The position numbers and the translations under genes were made by a program. A DNA stretch of 64,000 nucleotides. Source: Pseudomonas siliginis. Its GTDB lineage: Bacteria; Pseudomonadota; Gammaproteobacteria; Pseudomonadales; Pseudomonadaceae. The stretch lies in assembly GCF_019145195.1 (NCBI RefSeq), contig NZ_JAHSTW010000006.1, positions 248,001 to 312,000 of the forward strand. The letters run 5' to 3'. Shown here piece after piece: positions 1 to 10,244 of this stretch (the stretch's first letter is position 1; every line of letters starts with the position of its first letter). Below the pieces are notes generated by a model that saw only the letters and a list, made by a program, of their open reading frames with translations, had not been told where the DNA came from and did not search any database.

Positions 1-902
1 CAGCCGACGACAAGGCCATCAAGGCGGCCTATCGCAAGCTGGCGCGCAAATACCACCCCGATGTCAGCAAGGAAAAAGACGCCGAGGCCAAGTTCAAGGA
101 CGCCTCGGAAGCCTATGAAGCACTGAAAAGTGCCGACAAGCGCGCCGAATATGACGAACTGCGCCGTTATGGCCAGCACGGTCAGCCGTTCCAGGGCCCA
201 CCGGGCTGGCAGAGCCGTGGCGGCTTCGGTGGCGGCGGTGGCGACACAGGCGACTTCTCGGACTTCTTCAGTTCGATCTTCGGCAATCGCGGCCCCGGTT
301 TCGGTGGCGCCGAGAGCCGCCAATCACGCGGACGCCGAGGGCAAGACGTGGAAATGGAACTGCCGGTCTTCCTCGAAGAAACCCTGTCGAACGAATCGAA
401 AAAAGTCACCTTTCAGGTGCCGCAATACAACGCGCACGGCCAACACGTCAGCAACACCAGCAAGAGCCTGAACGTGAAGATTCCGGCCGGCGTGACCGAT
501 GGCGAGCGAATTCGCTTGAAGGGCCAGGGCGCACCGGGCATCGGTGGCGGGGCGAATGGCGACCTGTACCTGACCATTCGTTTTGCGCCGCACCCGAAAT
601 TCGATGTCGAAGGCGAAAACCTGATCATCACCTTGCCCCTGGCTCCGTGGGAATTGGCATTGGGCACTGAAGTGGCCGTGCCGACCCTGACCGGCAAGAT
701 CAACCTCAAGGTGCCGGCCGGCAGCCAGAATGGCCAGCGCATGCGCGCCAAGGGCCATGGCCTGCTGAACAAGGCCGGCGAACGCGGTTACCTGTTCGTG
801 CAGCTCAAGGCCGTGATGCCCAAAGCGTCCGACGATGAGGTCAAGGCGCTGTGGCAGGAACTGGCGAAGAAAGCCGCCTTCAATCCGCGAGAGAACTTCT
901 GA
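1..902 (+). CDS. cbpA: Curved DNA-binding protein CbpA (DnaJ-class co-chaperone), 5' end outside window
   Basis: J-domain co-chaperone that stimulates DnaK and also binds curved DNA in the nucleoid. The reading frame is open from base 3; the first codons of the J domain lie outside the window. The J-domain HPD signature is at 54-62, within the run [13 protein letters not shown]. It is followed by a Gly/Phe-rich linker around 220-310 and then by the two beta-sandwich substrate-binding domains typical of DnaJ C-termini lacking the zinc finger (for example [19 protein letters not shown]). The absence of CxxCxGxG repeats separates it from DnaJ itself. The stop at 900-902 is 23 bases before cbpM, the usual cbpA-cbpM operon arrangement. 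The call is firm; only the N-terminus is missing. Confidence 0.95.
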   Translation, partial: ADDKAIKAAYRKLARKYHPDVSKEKDAEAKFKDASEAYEALKSADKRAEYDELRRYGQHGQPFQGPPGWQSRGGFGGGGGDTGDFSDFFSSIFGNRGPGFGGAESRQSRGRRGQDVEMELPVFLEETLSNESKKVTFQVPQYNAHGQHVSNTSKSLNVKIPAGVTDGERIRLKGQGAPGIGGGANGDLYLTIRFAPHPKFDVEGENLIITLPLAPWELALGTEVAVPTLTGKINLKVPAGSQNGQRMRAKGHGLLNKAGERGYLFVQLKAVMPKASDDEVKALWQELAKKAAFNPRENF

Positions 903-925
903 ACCCGACGACGGAGTAGCCCATC

Positions 926-1231
926 ATGAGCAGCCCCCTGATCGTTCAACTGGACCTGGCAGAATTCTGTGAGGCGGCCGACTTGTCGGACGTCTACGTG
1001 ATCGAAATCGTCGAGCACGGCATCCTCGAACCTCAGGGCGCGCAGCCCCGGGAATGGCGTTTCACCGACTACGAATTGGCCTTGGCCAAGCGTGCGGCGA
1101 AGCTGCGCCGTGATCTGGAACTGGAGTGGGAAGGCGTGGCGCTGGCGCTGGATCTGCTGGATGAGGTGAAGCAGTTGCGCGCCGAGAACCGCATGTTGCG
1201 CCAGCGGTTGGGGCGGTTGGTGGTCGAATAA
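926..1231 (+). CDS. cbpM: Chaperone modulatory protein CbpM
   Basis: Small (101 aa) MerR-like protein that binds the J domain of CbpA and blocks both its co-chaperone and its DNA-binding activity. It has the family layout: an N-terminal beta/helix segment (LDLAEFCEAADLSDVYV), the conserved EIVEHGILEP region and a C-terminal helical, coiled-coil-like tail (LDEVKQLRAENRMLRQRLGRL). It directly follows cbpA and is presumably co-transcribed and co-translated. The start at 926 is preceded by a short purine-rich stretch (gacgacggag). The family assignment rests on length, position and these motifs. Confidence 0.93.
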   Translation: MSSPLIVQLDLAEFCEAADLSDVYVIEIVEHGILEPQGAQPREWRFTDYELALAKRAAKLRRDLELEWEGVALALDLLDEVKQLRAENRMLRQRLGRLVVE

Positions 1232-1241
1232 GTTGTTTGAG

Positions 1242-1269
1242 GCGATGAGGTCTGATCCGGCCTCATCGC
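1242..1269 (+). terminator. Hairpin after cbpAM, probable terminator
   Basis: A perfect 9-bp inverted repeat (GCGATGAGG ... CCTCATCGC) with a 10-base loop lies 10 bases after the cbpM stop. There is no U-tract, so it may be a weak terminator or an RNA-stabilising hairpin. Confidence 0.5.
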
Positions 1270-1434
1270 GAGTCGGCCCGCTTGTGCCGGTTTAGTGTTT
1301 GCGAGTGTTTCACCCGGTATGAACCGGCAGGATGGTCTGATAGTTTTCCGGGCACATGTTGGCAATGGATGCCGACGGTCGTAGCGCCAGCCAGGCCGGC
1401 CAGCGCTGCGCAATCTTTGCAAGGAAGCCTGTCA

Positions 1435-2835
1435 ATGCCAGTCAGACCCAAGCCGCCCAAGCCGGGCGCAGTCGATATCGCCACCCCTGGGCGCACATCC
1501 CGGGATTCCGCCACGCACGGTATCGAATCACCGCACCTGACCCCCGGTCCGTTCATTCGCAAGACCCCGCCCGATACCAGCGAACCCGGCAATAGCACGC
1601 AGCAAATGGAAACTGCAGTTGCCCCGCACAGCGTGCACGTCGACCCGACGCCGTCTACATCTGGTCCCGTCCCGAAGCTTAAAACCTCGGCTCTGGAGCG
1701 TTACCTGATTGCCTCGACAGCCCCTCTACCGCAAGCGGACATTGACGGGTTTCGCGTATTCAAAGGACGCCAATACGCGGACCTGCAGGGTGGTGGTACG
1801 GTGCTGATCGGCGTCGATGCCGAGACCGGTCTGCATCGGGCCAGATTGTCCAGCGAGCTGCAGCCGTCCGGCCCTGTGCTTGCCTACGATCCGTTGAACA
1901 AGCACTGGTACGCGCTTGAAGAGTCCAGCGCGTCGCCGGACGCTGCCGCTGTCCCGGGCAAAAGCCGCAGGGTGGCGCGCCAGAGCGATGAAGACTACGA
2001 GTCTGCCGTTGAAGAGCTGTCCGACGATGTCGGTGCGGCGCAGGAACATTTTTATCTGGCGTCCGAGTCGATGCCCGTCAAACCCTTCACCGCTGACGAA
2101 TTGCGTGCGATGCGCAGCGAAACGCGGTTTTCGTTCCTTGCCAATCGGCCCGGGGTCTACGACCGTGCCAATAACGGCAAATACCCATTCCGGGACATGG
2201 CCGGCCGGCCTGTCAGGATAAAGAAGCTCCAGACCCTGGCGCGTTTCGAAGACGGCAGCCGTTATACCTCCGAGCAGATCAAGCCTTACATCAAGTTTGG
2301 CGCCTACGAGCATGTCGCGCGGTTGTATGAAGAAAAGCTGCAATGGCGATTGTTCACCGAGGCCGACATGACGGTGCCCGGAGAGCGGGCCCTGGTCGGC
2401 CAGTCAATGGTGGTCGCCAACCGGCGCATCACCCGAGGCGAGGTGGTCGGTGTCTATGCTGGCGCGATCATGCCGGGACGCCTTGTGCCGCTGCCCCAGC
2501 AGTCATACACCATGAAGGTCGGCGTCCGTTATCAGCCGGGACCTGGATATTTGATCCCCTACGAATTCGCGCTGGTCGGTGACACGATTATTTCCCGGAT
2601 CAACACGCGCTTTTGGTATGACGCAACGGGCAAGCCGGTTCGTCAGGCTACGGAGGGTTACAACGTCGAGTTCGTACCGTTCGATGTCGAAGCGCAACAG
2701 TGGATAGGCAAGGAACTGGTCACCCGCGACTTCATTCTCAACGCCATCTTCGCTACTGAAGACATTCCGGCGGGAACCGAGTTACGCATCGATTACAACT
2801 ACAGCGATGCGGACATCGCGAAACTGTTCCCGTGA
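1435..2835 (+). CDS. SET-domain protein, putative effector (protein lysine methyltransferase-like)
   Basis: A 466-aa orphan protein. The start at 1435 is chosen because AAGGAAG lies 7 bases upstream, although the frame is open from 1282. Residues 1-90 are Pro/Ser/Thr-rich and look disordered. Around residues 105-160 is a small domain (KGRQYADLQGGGTVLIGVD ... PSGPVLAYDP ... HWYAL) of a style I recall from the large dermonecrotic-type toxins of pseudomonads. Residues about 315-462 read as a SET fold: GEVVGVYAGAI for the first strands, ISRINTRFW plus GYNVEFVPF where the asparagine pseudoknot strands sit, and AGTELRIDYNY as the ELxxDY motif. The canonical NHSC is not intact. Post-SET cysteines are absent. 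It is flanked by terminator-like hairpins on both sides and reads opposite to the urease operon. The function is inferred: it could methylate a host or bacterial protein, but no substrate can be named. Confidence 0.65.
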   Translation: MPVRPKPPKPGAVDIATPGRTSRDSATHGIESPHLTPGPFIRKTPPDTSEPGNSTQQMETAVAPHSVHVDPTPSTSGPVPKLKTSALERYLIASTAPLPQADIDGFRVFKGRQYADLQGGGTVLIGVDAETGLHRARLSSELQPSGPVLAYDPLNKHWYALEESSASPDAAAVPGKSRRVARQSDEDYESAVEELSDDVGAAQEHFYLASESMPVKPFTADELRAMRSETRFSFLANRPGVYDRANNGKYPFRDMAGRPVRIKKLQTLARFEDGSRYTSEQIKPYIKFGAYEHVARLYEEKLQWRLFTEADMTVPGERALVGQSMVVANRRITRGEVVGVYAGAIMPGRLVPLPQQSYTMKVGVRYQPGPGYLIPYEFALVGDTIISRINTRFWYDATGKPVRQATEGYNVEFVPFDVEAQQWIGKELVTRDFILNAIFATEDIPAGTELRIDYNYSDADIAKLFP

Positions 2836-2853
2836 TTGCCTGAGCGATCGCGA

Positions 2854-2883
2854 CTGAATACGGACCTGCGCGTCCGTATTCAG
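2854..2883. terminator. Bidirectional hairpin between the SET gene and ureC
   Basis: A perfect 12-bp stem (CTGAATACGGAC / GTCCGTATTCAG) with a 6-base loop sits between two convergent genes. It lacks a long T-tract but is well placed to end both transcripts. Confidence 0.65.
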
Positions 2884-2895
2884 CGCACGCCTTCA

Positions 2896-4596
2896 TCAGA
2901 ACAGAAAATAGCGCTGCGCCATCGGCAGCGTTTCCGCCGGTTCGCACCACAGCAACACGCCATCGGCTTTGACCTGATAGGTCTGTGGATCGACATCGAT
3001 GTTCGGCAGATAGTCGTTGTGGATCAGGTCGGTTTTCTGCACGTCGCGGCAGCCCTTCACCACAGCGATCTGCTTCTTCAATCCCAAGGCTTCTGGCAAT
3101 CCGGCCTCCTGCGCCGCCTGGCTGATAAAGGTCAGGCTGGTGGCGTGCAGCGAGCCGCCGTAGCTGGCAAACATCGGGCGGTAATGCACCGGTTGCGGTG
3201 TTGGAATCGAAGCGTTGGCGTCGCCCATCAGGCTGGCGGCAATCGCGCCGCCCTTGAGAATCAGCGTCGGCTTGACACCAAAGAACGCCGGGCGCCAGAG
3301 CACCAGATCGGCCCACTTGCCGACTTCGATCGAGCCGACTTCATGGCTGATGCCATGGGTGATCGCCGGGTTGATGGTGTACTTGGCGATGTAGCGTTTG
3401 GCGCGGAAGTTATCGTTGCCTGCGCCGTCCTGTGGCAGCGGGCCGCGCTGTTTTTTCATCTTGTCGGCGGTCTGCCAGGTGCGCGTGATGACTTCGCCGA
3501 CGCGGCCCATGGCCTGACTGTCGGAGCTGATCATCGAGAACGCGCCGAGGTCGTGGAGGATGTCTTCGGCGGCTATGGTTTCGCGGCGGATGCGGCTTTC
3601 GGCGAAGGCGACGTCTTCGGCAATGCTCGGGTCGAGGTGGTGGCAGACCATCAGCATGTCGAGGTGTTCGTCGATGGTGTTGCGGGTGAACGGCCGGGTC
3701 GGGTTGGTCGAACTCGGCAGCACGTTGGGGAAACCGCAGGCCTTGATGATGTCCGGCGCGTGGCCGCCACCGGCACCTTCGGTGTGATAGGTGTGGATGG
3801 TGCGGCCCTTGAACGCGCCGAGGGTGGTTTCGACGAAACCGGATTCGTTGAGGGTGTCGGTGTGGATCGCCACCTGCACATCGTACTGGTCGGCGACGTT
3901 GAGGCAGTTGTCGATGCTCGCCGGAGTGGTGCCCCAGTCCTCGTGCAGTTTGAGGCCGATGGCACCGGCCTTGACCTGTTCGATCAACGGCTCCGGCAGG
4001 CTGGCGTTGCCCTTGCCGGTCAGACCGATGTTCATCGGGAAAGCATCGGCGGCCTGGAGCATGCGCGCCAGATGCCACGGGCCGGAGGTGCAGGTGGTGG
4101 CGTTGGTGCCGGTGGCCGGCCCGGTGCCGCCGCCGATCATGGTGGTGACGCCGCTCATCAGCGCTTCTTCGATCTGCTGCGGGCAGATGAAGTGGATATG
4201 CGTGTCGATGCCGCCAGCGGTGAGGATCATGCCTTCACCGGCAATCACTTCGGTGCCGGCGCCGATGGCGATGGTCACATTGGGCTGCACGTCAGGGTTG
4301 CCGGCCTTGCCGATCGCGGCGATGCGCCCGTCCTTGAGGCCGACGTCGGCCTTGACGATGCCCCAGTGGTCGATGATCAGTGCGTTGGTGATCAGCGTGT
4401 CGACCACTTCGGCGGCGAGCAATTGGCTCTGGCCCTGGCCGTCGCGGATGACTTTGCCGCCACCGAATTTCACTTCCTCGCCGTAGGTGGTGAAGTCCTT
4501 CTCGACTTCGATCCACAGCTCGGTATCGGCCAGGCGCACCTTGTCGCCGACGGTGGGGCCGAACATGTCGGCGTAGGCTTGTCTGGAGATTTTCAT
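2896..4596 (-). CDS. ureC: Urease subunit alpha
   Basis: Catalytic subunit of nickel urease, which hydrolyses urea to ammonia and carbamate. The start at 4596 ([20 protein letters not shown]) gives 566 aa, the normal length. The frame continues to 4671, but the extension runs into a REP element. All metal and active-site residues are present: H133 and H135 (DTHIHF), carbamylated K216 ([12 protein letters not shown]), H245 (AIHTDT), H271 ([12 protein letters not shown]), C318 and the adjacent histidine of the mobile flap (MVCHH), and D359 ([12 protein letters not shown]). It is the last gene of the urt-ure cluster, separated from ureB by a REP doublet. Metallocentre assembly needs ureEFG, which are not in this window. 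Confidence 0.98.
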   Translation of the reverse strand: MKISRQAYADMFGPTVGDKVRLADTELWIEVEKDFTTYGEEVKFGGGKVIRDGQGQSQLLAAEVVDTLITNALIIDHWGIVKADVGLKDGRIAAIGKAGNPDVQPNVTIAIGAGTEVIAGEGMILTAGGIDTHIHFICPQQIEEALMSGVTTMIGGGTGPATGTNATTCTSGPWHLARMLQAADAFPMNIGLTGKGNASLPEPLIEQVKAGAIGLKLHEDWGTTPASIDNCLNVADQYDVQVAIHTDTLNESGFVETTLGAFKGRTIHTYHTEGAGGGHAPDIIKACGFPNVLPSSTNPTRPFTRNTIDEHLDMLMVCHHLDPSIAEDVAFAESRIRRETIAAEDILHDLGAFSMISSDSQAMGRVGEVITRTWQTADKMKKQRGPLPQDGAGNDNFRAKRYIAKYTINPAITHGISHEVGSIEVGKWADLVLWRPAFFGVKPTLILKGGAIAASLMGDANASIPTPQPVHYRPMFASYGGSLHATSLTFISQAAQEAGLPEALGLKKQIAVVKGCRDVQKTDLIHNDYLPNIDVDPQTYQVKADGVLLWCEPAETLPMAQRYFLF

Positions 4597-4645
4597 GGGC
4601 ATGCCTTGAGATTCAATTGGGTCTGAAATCGCTCGCATTACTCGC

Positions 4646-4711
4646 TTTCGCGAGCAGGCTCGCTCCCACATTTGATCGCGTTCTCATGTGGGAGCGAGCC
4701 TGCTCGCGAAG
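4646..4711. repeat. REP doublet (REPIN-like) between ureB and ureC
   Basis: Two copies of the GGGAGCGAGCCTGCTCGCGAA element face each other, separated by about 20 bases. Each copy is itself palindromic (GCGAGCAGGCTCGC). The same unit recurs at 6480, 19890, 46284 and 58449. No REP-associated transposase is in the window. Confidence 0.9.
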
Positions 4712-4735
4712 GGGCCAGAGCGGGCACCGTGTTGT

Positions 4736-6113
<1,378 letters not shown>

Positions 6114-6122
6114 GGCGCGGCC

Positions 6123-6425
6123 TCAGACGATCGGCTGGTGAACGGTGACCAGTTTGGTGCCGTCGGGGAACGTCGCCTCGACCTGGATCTCCGGGATCAT
6201 TTCCGGGATGCCTTCCATCACTTGTTCGCGGCTGAGCAGGGTGGTGCCGTAATGCATCAGCTCGGCCACGGTCTGGCCGTCGCGGGCACCCTCCAGCAGC
6301 GCGGCGGAGATGTAGGCCATGGCTTCCGGGTAGTTGAGTTTCACGCCACGGGCCAGCCGCCGCTCGGCGACGAGGCCGGCGGTGAAGATCAGCAGCTTGT
6401 CTTTTTCGCGTGGGGTCAGGTCCAT
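6123..6425 (-). CDS. ureA: Urease subunit gamma
   Basis: A 100-aa structural subunit of urease, full length from [17 protein letters not shown] to [10 protein letters not shown]. It has the family signatures [23 protein letters not shown] and the [25 protein letters not shown] end. It is downstream of ureD across a REP doublet and upstream of the two acetyltransferases and ureB. Confidence 0.98.
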   Translation of the reverse strand: MDLTPREKDKLLIFTAGLVAERRLARGVKLNYPEAMAYISAALLEGARDGQTVAELMHYGTTLLSREQVMEGIPEMIPEIQVEATFPDGTKLVTVHQPIV

Positions 6426-6479
6426 GGTTCGGGTTCCATCAGGGCAGATTGAAAAATTATCTGATTGCGCACATCCCCT

Positions 6480-6568
6480 GTGGGAGCGAGCCTGCTCGCG
6501 AATACGGTTTCATATTCAGCGTATGGGGTGGCTGACATGACGCTTTCGCGAGCAGGCTCGCTCCCACA
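6480..6568. repeat. REP doublet (REPIN-like) between ureD and ureA
   Basis: Inverted pair of the GTGGGAGCGAGCCTGCTCGCG element with a central spacer of about 40 bases. It lies wholly in the gap between ureD and ureA. Confidence 0.9.
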
Positions 6569-6581
6569 GTTGGAATGCATT

Positions 6582-7421
6582 TCAGGTGTTCCAGATTCGG
6601 GGGGGCATAGCTTCGCGGCCCAGCATCACAGGTCTTAGCAGTCGCCATAAATCAATCAACCAGGCGCGCGCGAGCAACGCCTCGCTGGCCAGGCACCGCG
6701 CCACCAGCAACCCCGGCAACTGGGTCAAATCCCCACGTACCTCATGCCCCAGCGAGCGGCAACGCTCCAGCAACTCGGCATCTATCTCACCGGTCACCAG
6801 CATCGTCGCAAACACCGGTTGCCCGTCCAGGCCGATCGGCGAATCGAGTAAACCGTCCGCACCGACAATGCGCTGCCGTTCGTGCCAGAGCAACCGACCG
6901 TCGCGGCGGATGTCCAGGTGCGCCTGAAAATGCCCGAGGTCAAAACGCTCGCCGCTGGCCGGGCGGCCCAGCGCCACCACGTCCCAGTAGAACAGCCGCG
7001 CATCGCCTTCAAGCTCGATCGTTGTGGTCAACTCGGCTTGCGCGGCGCTGTAGACGATGGTTTCCTGCGGCAGCCATTCCAGAGTCGCGCCGGCAGCGAC
7101 TTGCAAGTCGAGCTGTTGATACGCCGGCCCACCCGCGCGATACCACTTGGCGGCGCCGGGGCTGGTGATTTGCGCCCAGGCGTTGTGTTCGACGCGGGCG
7201 CTGATATCGAGCCGATCACCACCGGCAATTCCGCCCGGCGGATGGACGATGATGTGCTGGCAGACTTGCGGGCCTTCGGCGTACAGATGCTTTTGCACGC
7301 GCAGCGGGCCGAGGTGACGGCGCATGACCGGACGCGTGCAATCGCCGAAACGCGCGTACGCCAGTTCCAGCTCGGCGTGCCAGCTCGGGGTAAACAGGGC
7401 AGGTGCAACAATCGAATTCAT
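6582..7421 (-). CDS. ureD: Urease accessory protein UreD
   Basis: UreD forms the UreDFG scaffold that loads nickel into apo-urease. It is 279 aa, with the family landmarks [18 protein letters not shown], the [12 protein letters not shown] motif, the [11 protein letters not shown] segment and the [11 protein letters not shown] strand. It begins 43 bases after the end of urtE, so import and hydrolysis genes probably share a transcript. Partners UreF and UreG must be encoded elsewhere. Confidence 0.97.
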   Translation of the reverse strand: MNSIVAPALFTPSWHAELELAYARFGDCTRPVMRRHLGPLRVQKHLYAEGPQVCQHIIVHPPGGIAGGDRLDISARVEHNAWAQITSPGAAKWYRAGGPAYQQLDLQVAAGATLEWLPQETIVYSAAQAELTTTIELEGDARLFYWDVVALGRPASGERFDLGHFQAHLDIRRDGRLLWHERQRIVGADGLLDSPIGLDGQPVFATMLVTGEIDAELLERCRSLGHEVRGDLTQLPGLLVARCLASEALLARAWLIDLWRLLRPVMLGREAMPPRIWNT

Positions 7422-7464
7422 GGTTTGTGATTATCGTTAGGAAGCTACAGATTAGACCGGCGCG

Positions 7465-8163
7465 TTAGATCGTGACCAGCCCGCGTACACCCTCGGCCTC
7501 CATATTTTCACCGCGACCCTGCTGAACGATCTCGCCCCGCGACATCACCAGGTATTGATCGGCCAGTTCTGCAGCAAAGTCGTAGAACTGCTCGACCAGC
7601 AGAATCGCCATGTCACCGCGCGCCGCGAGCTGCTTGATCACCGCGCCGATTTCCTTGATCACCGACGGTTGAATGCCTTCGGTGGGCTCATCAAGAATCA
7701 GCAGGCGCGGGCGGCTGGCCAATGCCCGGCCGATCGCCAGTTGCTGTTGCTGACCACCGGACAGATCGCCGCCACGGCGCTGCTTCATTTGTAGCAGCAC
7801 CGGGAACAATTCGTAGATGAAACCTGGAACTTCCTTGGCTTCTGAGCCTGGAAAGCGCGACAGGCCCATCAGCAGATTTTCTTCTACCGTCAGGCGCCCG
7901 AAGATCTCACGGCCCTGCGGCACGTAGGCGATACCGGCATGCACACGCTGATGCGGTTTGAACGTGGTGATCGGTTTGCCTTCCCAGTTCACCGCGCCTT
8001 CCTTGGCCGGCAGCAGGCCCATCAGACATTTGAGCAGAGTGGTCTTGCCCACGCCGTTACGCCCGAGCAGGCACGTGACTTCGCCGACTTTCACCTCGAA
8101 GCTGAGGCCGCGCAGGATGTGGCTACCGCCGTAGTACTGATGCAGCTTGTCGACTTGCAGCAT
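7465..8163 (-). CDS. urtE: Urea ABC transporter, ATP-binding subunit UrtE
   Basis: A 232-aa ABC ATPase of the LivF/UrtE type that drives high-affinity urea uptake together with UrtD. Walker A is GRNGVGKTTLL, the ABC signature is LSGGQQQQLAIGRA and Walker B is LLILDEPTEG, followed by the switch histidine region. The family-typical N-terminus MLQVDKLHQYYGGSHIL supports the start. It is separated from urtD by a palindromic repeat block. Confidence 0.97.
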   Translation of the reverse strand: MLQVDKLHQYYGGSHILRGLSFEVKVGEVTCLLGRNGVGKTTLLKCLMGLLPAKEGAVNWEGKPITTFKPHQRVHAGIAYVPQGREIFGRLTVEENLLMGLSRFPGSEAKEVPGFIYELFPVLLQMKQRRGGDLSGGQQQQLAIGRALASRPRLLILDEPTEGIQPSVIKEIGAVIKQLAARGDMAILLVEQFYDFAAELADQYLVMSRGEIVQQGRGENMEAEGVRGLVTI

Positions 8164-8182
8164 GTTCGAATTCTCCCCCGGT

Positions 8183-8290
8183 GATCGTTCCCACGCTCTG
8201 CGTGGGAACGCATCCCGTGACGCTCCGCGTCACATAACGGCGGACGCAGAGCGTCCATGGCGGCATTCCCACGCAGAGCGTGGGAACGAT
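8183..8290. repeat. Palindromic repeat block of a second family between urtD and urtE
   Basis: Two inverted copies of CGTTCCCACGCTCTGCGTGGGAACG-type sequence flank further short palindromes (GTGACGCTCCGCGTCAC and GGACGCAGAGCGTCC). It differs in sequence from the GAGCGAGCCTGCTCGC elements elsewhere in the window and is a separate intergenic repeat family. Confidence 0.85.
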
Positions 8291-8298
8291 CTAGGTCT

Positions 8299-9168
8299 TC
8301 AGCGGCCGAGGTAGACCTCGATCACCCGCTCGTTGTCCTGCACTTGCTCAAGCGAGCCCTCGGCCAGCACGCTGCCCTGGTGCAGCACGGTGACGTGGTC
8401 GGCAATCGAGCCGACAAAGCCCATGTCGTGCTCGACCACCATCAACGAATGCTTGCCCGCCAGCGATTTGAACAGCTCGGCAGTGAACTCGGTTTCGGCG
8501 TCGGTCATGCCCGCCACCGGTTCGTCGAGCAGGAGCAGTTGTGGGTCCTGCATCAGCAGCATGCCGATCTCGAGGAACTGCTTCTGGCCGTGGGACAGTA
8601 GGCCGGCCTGGCGATTGACCGAGGTGGTCAGGCGAATCGTCTCGAGCACTTCGCTGATGCGGTCCTTCTGTTCGCCGCTCAGGCGTGCACGCAAACTGGC
8701 CCACACCGACTTGTCGGTCTTCTGCGCCAGCTCAAGGTTTTCGAACACGCTCAAGGCTTCGAACACCGTTGGCTTCTGAAACTTGCGGCCGATGCCGGAC
8801 TGGGCAATCTGCACTTCGCTCATCTGCGTCAGGTCCAGGGTTTCGCCGAACCAGGCCTTGCCGTGGCTGGGCCGGGTCTTGCCGGTGATCACGTCCATCA
8901 GCGTGGTCTTGCCCGCGCCGTTGGGGCCGATGATGCAGCGCAGTTCGCCGACGCCGATGTACAGGTTGAGATTGTTCAGCGCACGGAAGCCGTCGAAGCT
9001 GACGCTGATGTCTTCCAAAGTCAGGATCGTGCCGTGACGCGTATCGAGGCCCGGGCCGACGCGCTGGCCGAGGCCGATCGAGTCGCGGCTGGTGCCTTCG
9101 TCCTTGTTCGGTTCCACGGGGAAAAACGCCGGCTCCAGCATGAATTCAGCACTCGCTGTGACTCTCAT
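8299..9168 (-). CDS. urtD: Urea ABC transporter, ATP-binding subunit UrtD
   Basis: A 289-aa LivG-type ABC ATPase, the second nucleotide-binding subunit of the urea importer. Walker A is GPNGAGKTTLMD, the signature is the divergent LSHGQKQFLEIG seen in UrtD/LivG proteins, and Walker B is LLLLDEPVAGMT. The long N-terminal lead before TLEDISVSFDGFRALN is typical of pseudomonad UrtD. Its start overlaps the end of urtC by 4 bases (9165-9168). Confidence 0.97.
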   Translation of the reverse strand: MRVTASAEFMLEPAFFPVEPNKDEGTSRDSIGLGQRVGPGLDTRHGTILTLEDISVSFDGFRALNNLNLYIGVGELRCIIGPNGAGKTTLMDVITGKTRPSHGKAWFGETLDLTQMSEVQIAQSGIGRKFQKPTVFEALSVFENLELAQKTDKSVWASLRARLSGEQKDRISEVLETIRLTTSVNRQAGLLSHGQKQFLEIGMLLMQDPQLLLLDEPVAGMTDAETEFTAELFKSLAGKHSLMVVEHDMGFVGSIADHVTVLHQGSVLAEGSLEQVQDNERVIEVYLGR

Positions 9169-10244
9169 TGTTCACCTCGTTTCTTCAGCAGACCGATCAC
9201 GCCCTTGGGCAGGTACAACGTCACGACGATGAACAGCGCGCCGAGGAAGAACAGCCAGTATTCCGGGAAGGCCACGGTGAACCAGCTCTTCATGCCGTTG
9301 ACCACGCCGGCACCGAGCAGCGGCCCGATCAGCGTGCCGCGCCCGCCAAGGGCGACCCACACCGCCGCTTCGATCGAGTTGGTCGGCGACATTTCGCTGG
9401 GGTTGATGATGCCGACCTGCGGCACATAAAGCGCTCCGGCCAGACCGCACAGCACCGCACTCAGCACCCAGACGAACAGCTTGAAACCGCGCGGGTCGTA
9501 GCCGCAAAACATCAAACGGTTTTCCGCATCGCGCAACGCCGTCAGCACCCGACCGAACTTGCTTTGCGCCAGGCGCCAGCCGATGAACAGGCTCGCCACC
9601 AGCAGCAACACCGTGGCCAGAAACAGCACCGCGCGGGTGCCCGGTTCGGTGATGCCGAAGCCGAGGATCGTGCGGAAATTGGTGAAGCCGTTGTTGCCAC
9701 CGAAACCGGTCTCGTTGCGGAAAAACAGGAGCATGCCGGCGAAGGTCAGGGCCTGAGTCATGATCGAGAAATACACGCCCTTGATCCGCGAACGGAAGGC
9801 GAAGAAGCCGAACACCAGCGCCAGCAATCCCGGCGCCAGCACCACCAGACACATGGCCCAGAGGAAGCTGCTGGTGCCGGTCCAGTACCACGGCAATTCG
9901 CTCCACGACAGGAAAGTCATGAACGCTGGCAAGCCATCGCCGGCCGCCTGGCGCATCAGGTACATGCCCATCGCGTACCCGCCGAGGGCGAAGAACAGGC
10001 CGTGGCCCAGCGACAGCAGGCCGGCATAGCCCCAAACCAGATCCAGCGCCAGGGCGACGATGGCGTAGCAGAGGATTTTGCCGACCAGGGTCAGCGTGTA
10101 GGCCGAGACGTGCAGGGCATTGTCTGGCGACAACAACGAGAGCAGCGGCAGAACGATCAGCAGCGCGAGGATCACCCCGCCGACCGCGAGCGTGACTTTT
10201 GGCCCGGCCTTTTGTGTGGCCGTGACTAACAGAGGCTGGTTCAT
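9165..10244 (-). CDS. urtC: Urea ABC transporter, permease UrtC
   Basis: A 359-aa LivM-type inner-membrane permease with about ten hydrophobic helices, for example VGGVILALLIVLPLLSLL, the LDLVWGYAGLLSLGHGLFFALGG motif region and the C-terminal WLFFLGALFIVVTLYLPKG. With UrtB it forms the transmembrane channel for urea. It shares a single base with the end of urtB and 4 bases with urtD, so the cluster is tightly packed. Confidence 0.97.
   Translation of the reverse strand: MNQPLLVTATQKAGPKVTLAVGGVILALLIVLPLLSLLSPDNALHVSAYTLTLVGKILCYAIVALALDLVWGYAGLLSLGHGLFFALGGYAMGMYLMRQAAGDGLPAFMTFLSWSELPWYWTGTSSFLWAMCLVVLAPGLLALVFGFFAFRSRIKGVYFSIMTQALTFAGMLLFFRNETGFGGNNGFTNFRTILGFGITEPGTRAVLFLATVLLLVASLFIGWRLAQSKFGRVLTALRDAENRLMFCGYDPRGFKLFVWVLSAVLCGLAGALYVPQVGIINPSEMSPTNSIEAAVWVALGGRGTLIGPLLGAGVVNGMKSWFTVAFPEYWLFFLGALFIVVTLYLPKGVIGLLKKRGEQ

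Noticed and set aside
2836..4626. 596-codon open frame on the plus strand
   Set aside because: It lies antisense to ureC, whose protein is fully conserved. Long antisense frames are expected in GC-rich codon usage.
4646..4711. CRISPR-like repeated palindromes
   Set aside because: The repeats are inverted pairs scattered singly over the window, without regular spacers or cas genes; they are REP elements.
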